Under the pieces are notes generated by a model. The model did not search any database, was not told where the DNA came from, and saw nothing but the letters and a program-made list of their open reading frames with translations. Below, piece after piece: positions 62,027 to 64,000 of a stretch of 64,000 nt of DNA; positions within the stretch are counted from its first letter, which is position 1; each line of letters opens with the position of its first letter. Location: NCBI GenBank assembly GCA_028285265.1, contig JANQPX010000006.1, positions 1 to 64,000 of the forward strand. The letters run 5' to 3'. The position numbers were made by a program, and so were the translations under genes. This stretch comes from Geminicoccaceae bacterium (GTDB lineage Bacteria; Pseudomonadota; Alphaproteobacteria; Geminicoccales; Geminicoccaceae).

Positions 62027-62068
62027 ATCTATATCAATATCGAGACTCCCGTAAGAAGAGGGATCACG

Positions 62069-62515
62069 TTGGACAAGACCAAAGAGCGGCAAAATTGGCT
62101 TTCCGTGCTGGCACGTTCAGATCGAGCTTCGATCGAACGCATGGCTCGAGATCAAGACTTGCCGGAGGTCGAGATACTTCGACCGGCCGAGGTTGGCTTA
62201 GTGATGGTTCGTGGACGTGCTGGCGGCACTGGCCAGCGCTTCAATGTTGGCGAGCTTCCTGTGACCCGTTGTTCGGTGCGAAGTGCCACGGGCCATGTTG
62301 GTCACGGCTATGTACAAGGTCGCGACAAGGCCCATGCCGAACTTGCCGCGACCCTCGACGCTGCCCTGCAGGAGCCAGGACGCCGCTTGAGCCTGACGGA
62401 AGCGGTCATCGAGCCACTCGCTGCTGCTCTTGTCGATCAGAAGAACGCGATTGAAGCCAAGGCAGCGGCGACCAAGGTCGATTTTTTCACCATGGTGAGA
62501 GGCGAGAGCGAATGA
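62069..62515 (+). CDS. phnG: Phosphonate C-P lyase system protein PhnG
   Basis: The start is a TTG at 62069 with GAGGG six bases upstream; a longer open frame to 61586 runs through phnF antisense and is false. The 148-residue protein aligns with PhnG (RQNWLSVLARSD, PEVEILRPAEVGLVMVRGRAGG read in pieces). With PhnH, PhnI and PhnJ it forms the C-P lyase core that attaches the phosphonate to ribose and prepares cleavage. The stop overlaps the phnH start (ATGA). Confidence 0.92.
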   Translation: MDKTKERQNWLSVLARSDRASIERMARDQDLPEVEILRPAEVGLVMVRGRAGGTGQRFNVGELPVTRCSVRSATGHVGHGYVQGRDKAHAELAATLDAALQEPGRRLSLTEAVIEPLAAALVDQKNAIEAKAAATKVDFFTMVRGESE

Positions 62516-63111
62516 CGCCAGGTCCAACGCTTGCACCGGGGTTCGCCGACCCGTCCCTTGAGGCGCAGGTTGCCTTCCGCTTGGTGCTTGATGCCATGGC
62601 GCATCCAGGCCGGATCAAGACATTTGGTAACGATGTGCCGGCATCACCTGGGCCACTGGACGACGCTGCGTTTGCGCTTGCACTGACACTCCTCGACTTC
62701 GAAACACCCACATGGCTTGATCGAAAGTTGATGGAACCCGAAGTCGTCGAGAGTCTTCGCTTTCATTGTGGCTGCCCGATTGTTGGAGCTCAGGGTGATG
62801 CTGCTTTCGCCTGGATCGGCGATGCGTCGGTGATGCCGCCCTTTTCAGGATTCGATCACGGCACGCCTGACTATCCCGATCGAGCGGCAACGCTGGTCGT
62901 GCAAGTGAACGGGCTTGCCGAAAGGGAAGGGTGGACACTCACTGGCCCCGGCATCGATGGGACGACAAGGCTTCGCGTTCTGGGCCTACCAAGCGACTTT
63001 GTCGAGCGCTGGGCCGTCAATCGCGATGCTTTTCCAAACGGTATCGACATGATCTTCACCTTTGGGCGGCAGCTCGTCTGCATGCCGCGCACCACCCAGC
63101 TCGAGGGCTAA
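62512..63111 (+). CDS. phnH: Phosphonate C-P lyase subunit PhnH
   Basis: The 199-residue protein matches PhnH, beginning TPGPTLAPGFADP with AFRLVLDAMAHPG, a family hallmark. It is a structural component of the C-P lyase core complex. Its start overlaps the phnG stop by four bases; phnI begins three bases after its stop. Confidence 0.93.
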   Translation: MTPGPTLAPGFADPSLEAQVAFRLVLDAMAHPGRIKTFGNDVPASPGPLDDAAFALALTLLDFETPTWLDRKLMEPEVVESLRFHCGCPIVGAQGDAAFAWIGDASVMPPFSGFDHGTPDYPDRAATLVVQVNGLAEREGWTLTGPGIDGTTRLRVLGLPSDFVERWAVNRDAFPNGIDMIFTFGRQLVCMPRTTQLEG

Positions 63112-63114
63112 GCC

Positions 63115-64000
63115 ATGTATGTAGCGGTCAAAGGCGGGGAAAAGGCGATCCAAAACGCCCATCGCTGGCTTGCGGATGCGAGGCGTGGCGATCTGGCAAT
63201 CGAAGAGCTGACCATCAAGCAGATTAGGGCGCAGCTTACTATCGCTACGGATCGGGTGATGAATGAGGGATCAATCTACGACCCTGACCTTGCAGCCCTG
63301 GCGATCAAGCAAGCACGTGGTGACCTGGTCGAGGCGGCCTTTCTGCTTCGTGCATACCGAACCACCCTGCCGCGCTTCGGCTACAGTGTACCGATCGACA
63401 CGGCCTTGATGACTGTCAAACGCCGGATTTCTGCTACCTACAAGGACCTTCCCGGTGGTCAGTTGCTCGGACCGACATTCGACTACAGCCACCGCCTTCT
63501 TGACTTCAAGCTGGCCGCTGAGGGGGGAGAACCACCTCAGGCTCTCAAGGTTGAGCCTGACGATTCCGTCATGCCGCGCGTCGTCGATATTCTCAATCAC
63601 GAAGGGCTCATTCAACAGGAGCATGATGCGGACGACGAAGCGCCAGTTGGCGATGTCACGCGTGAGCCTCTCTTGTTTCCGGCTGATCGTGACATTCGCT
63701 TACAAAGCCTTGCACGAGGTGACGAGGGCTTTCTCTTGGCGCTTGGATATTCAACCCAGCGCGGATTTGGCCGCAACCATCCCTTTGTCGGGGAGATCAG
63801 GCTGGGCTTAGTTGCCGTGAGCTTCACGCCGGAGGAATTGGGATTTGAAATCGAAATTGGCGAGATTGAAGTTACCGAGTGCCAGATGGTTAACCAATTC
63901 AAGGGGTCAAAGACGGAGCCTGCGCAGTTCACCCGAGGATATGGGCTGGTATTCGGTCATGCTGAGAGGAAAGCCATGTCCATGGCACTCGTGGACCGGG
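63115..64000 (+). CDS. phnI: Phosphonate C-P lyase subunit PhnI, 3' truncated by window edge
   Basis: The frame begins ATG at 63115 (MYVAVKGGEKAIQNAH, typical for PhnI) and stays open to the end of the window, about 295 codons. The stretch FDYSHRLLDF and a QRGFGRNHPF segment fit PhnI, the nucleosidase that exchanges adenine of ATP for the phosphonate. The remaining C-terminal part and presumably phnJ and later genes lie to the right. Confidence 0.93.
   Translation, partial: MYVAVKGGEKAIQNAHRWLADARRGDLAIEELTIKQIRAQLTIATDRVMNEGSIYDPDLAALAIKQARGDLVEAAFLLRAYRTTLPRFGYSVPIDTALMTVKRRISATYKDLPGGQLLGPTFDYSHRLLDFKLAAEGGEPPQALKVEPDDSVMPRVVDILNHEGLIQQEHDADDEAPVGDVTREPLLFPADRDIRLQSLARGDEGFLLALGYSTQRGFGRNHPFVGEIRLGLVAVSFTPEELGFEIEIGEIEVTECQMVNQFKGSKTEPAQFTRGYGLVFGHAERKAMSMALVDR

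Noticed and set aside
61586-62068. Upstream extension of phnG across the phnF gene
   Set aside because: The sequence is antisense to phnF's coding part and unlike PhnG; the TTG at 62069 has a good ribosome-binding site.

Overview
The window is a piece of an alphaproteobacterial chromosome, moderately GC-rich and densely coding on both strands. The best taxonomic evidence is a circularly permuted (two-piece) ssrA/tmRNA gene at 21640-21950 followed by an alphaproteobacterial-type SspB adaptor gene. A gltX-gltA pair, a two-piece EmrAB pump under MarR control, GntR/FCD and PhnF regulators, and many small catabolic operons (NitT/TauT ABC transporter, SDRs, PhyH dioxygenases, CaiB/BaiF CoA-transferase, mandelate-racemase family) fit a free-living, nutritionally versatile member such as a Rhodospirillales-like marine or soil bacterium. 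No insertion sequence, prophage, CRISPR array or tRNA was recognised.

Layout. 1-3.6 kb: the 3' end of a large secreted cadherin/RTX protein. 3.7-11.4 kb: DsbA-like oxidoreductase, an amidase/enolase-superfamily catabolic operon, and a divergent operon of a dimethylglycine/sarcosine dehydrogenase-like flavoprotein with a class III CoA-transferase. 11.4-20 kb: orphan response regulator, methyltransferase-cysteine synthase pair, adenylate cyclase/winged-helix/TPR fusion, and an aldonate-type dehydratase with an aldo-keto reductase. 20-29.7 kb: housekeeping block with DUF533 protein, CBS protein, tmRNA, SspB, fumarase, DUF952, AsmA, a RadC-family protein with an N-terminal extension, and a LapG-like cysteine peptidase. 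30-36 kb: UDP-glucuronate 4-epimerase, a second cysteine synthase, citrate synthase and glutamyl-tRNA synthetase. 36.4-45.7 kb: GntR and LytTR regulators, a secreted carbohydrate cluster (lectin-like protein, binding module fused to a TAXI receptor, PL7 alginate lyase), marR-emrA-emrB, and a universal stress protein behind an FNR/FixK-type box. 46-57 kb: imidase-like deacetylase, a six-gene minus-strand operon (ureohydrolase, ABC transporter, two SDRs), two PhyH dioxygenases, an HcaT-like MFS transporter, and a hydrolase-OsmC fusion. 57-58.7 kb: an ECF42-type sigma factor with its DGPF/YCII partner. 58.8-64 kb: a phosphonate (C-P lyase) locus: alkaline-phosphatase-superfamily enzyme, hexapeptide transferase, phnF, and phnGHI running off the right edge.

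How the parts work together. tmRNA and SspB form one ribosome-rescue and proteolysis unit: stalled peptides should receive the tag ANDNRMAPAALAA and be delivered by SspB to ClpXP. The phn genes should turn alkylphosphonates into ribose-linked phosphonates under PhnF repression, for which a matching operator lies in the phnF-phnG intergenic gap. The 38-42 kb cluster looks like secretion of alginate-binding and alginate-cleaving proteins, with one protein pairing the same binding module with a periplasmic receptor fold. The 46-55 kb cluster looks like uptake and breakdown of a nitrogen-containing small molecule, but its substrate cannot be read from sequence.

Start sites were moved from the longest open frame wherever a better ribosome-binding site or family alignment supported it; these choices are stated in the entries. 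No database search was possible, so family names rest on motif recognition.
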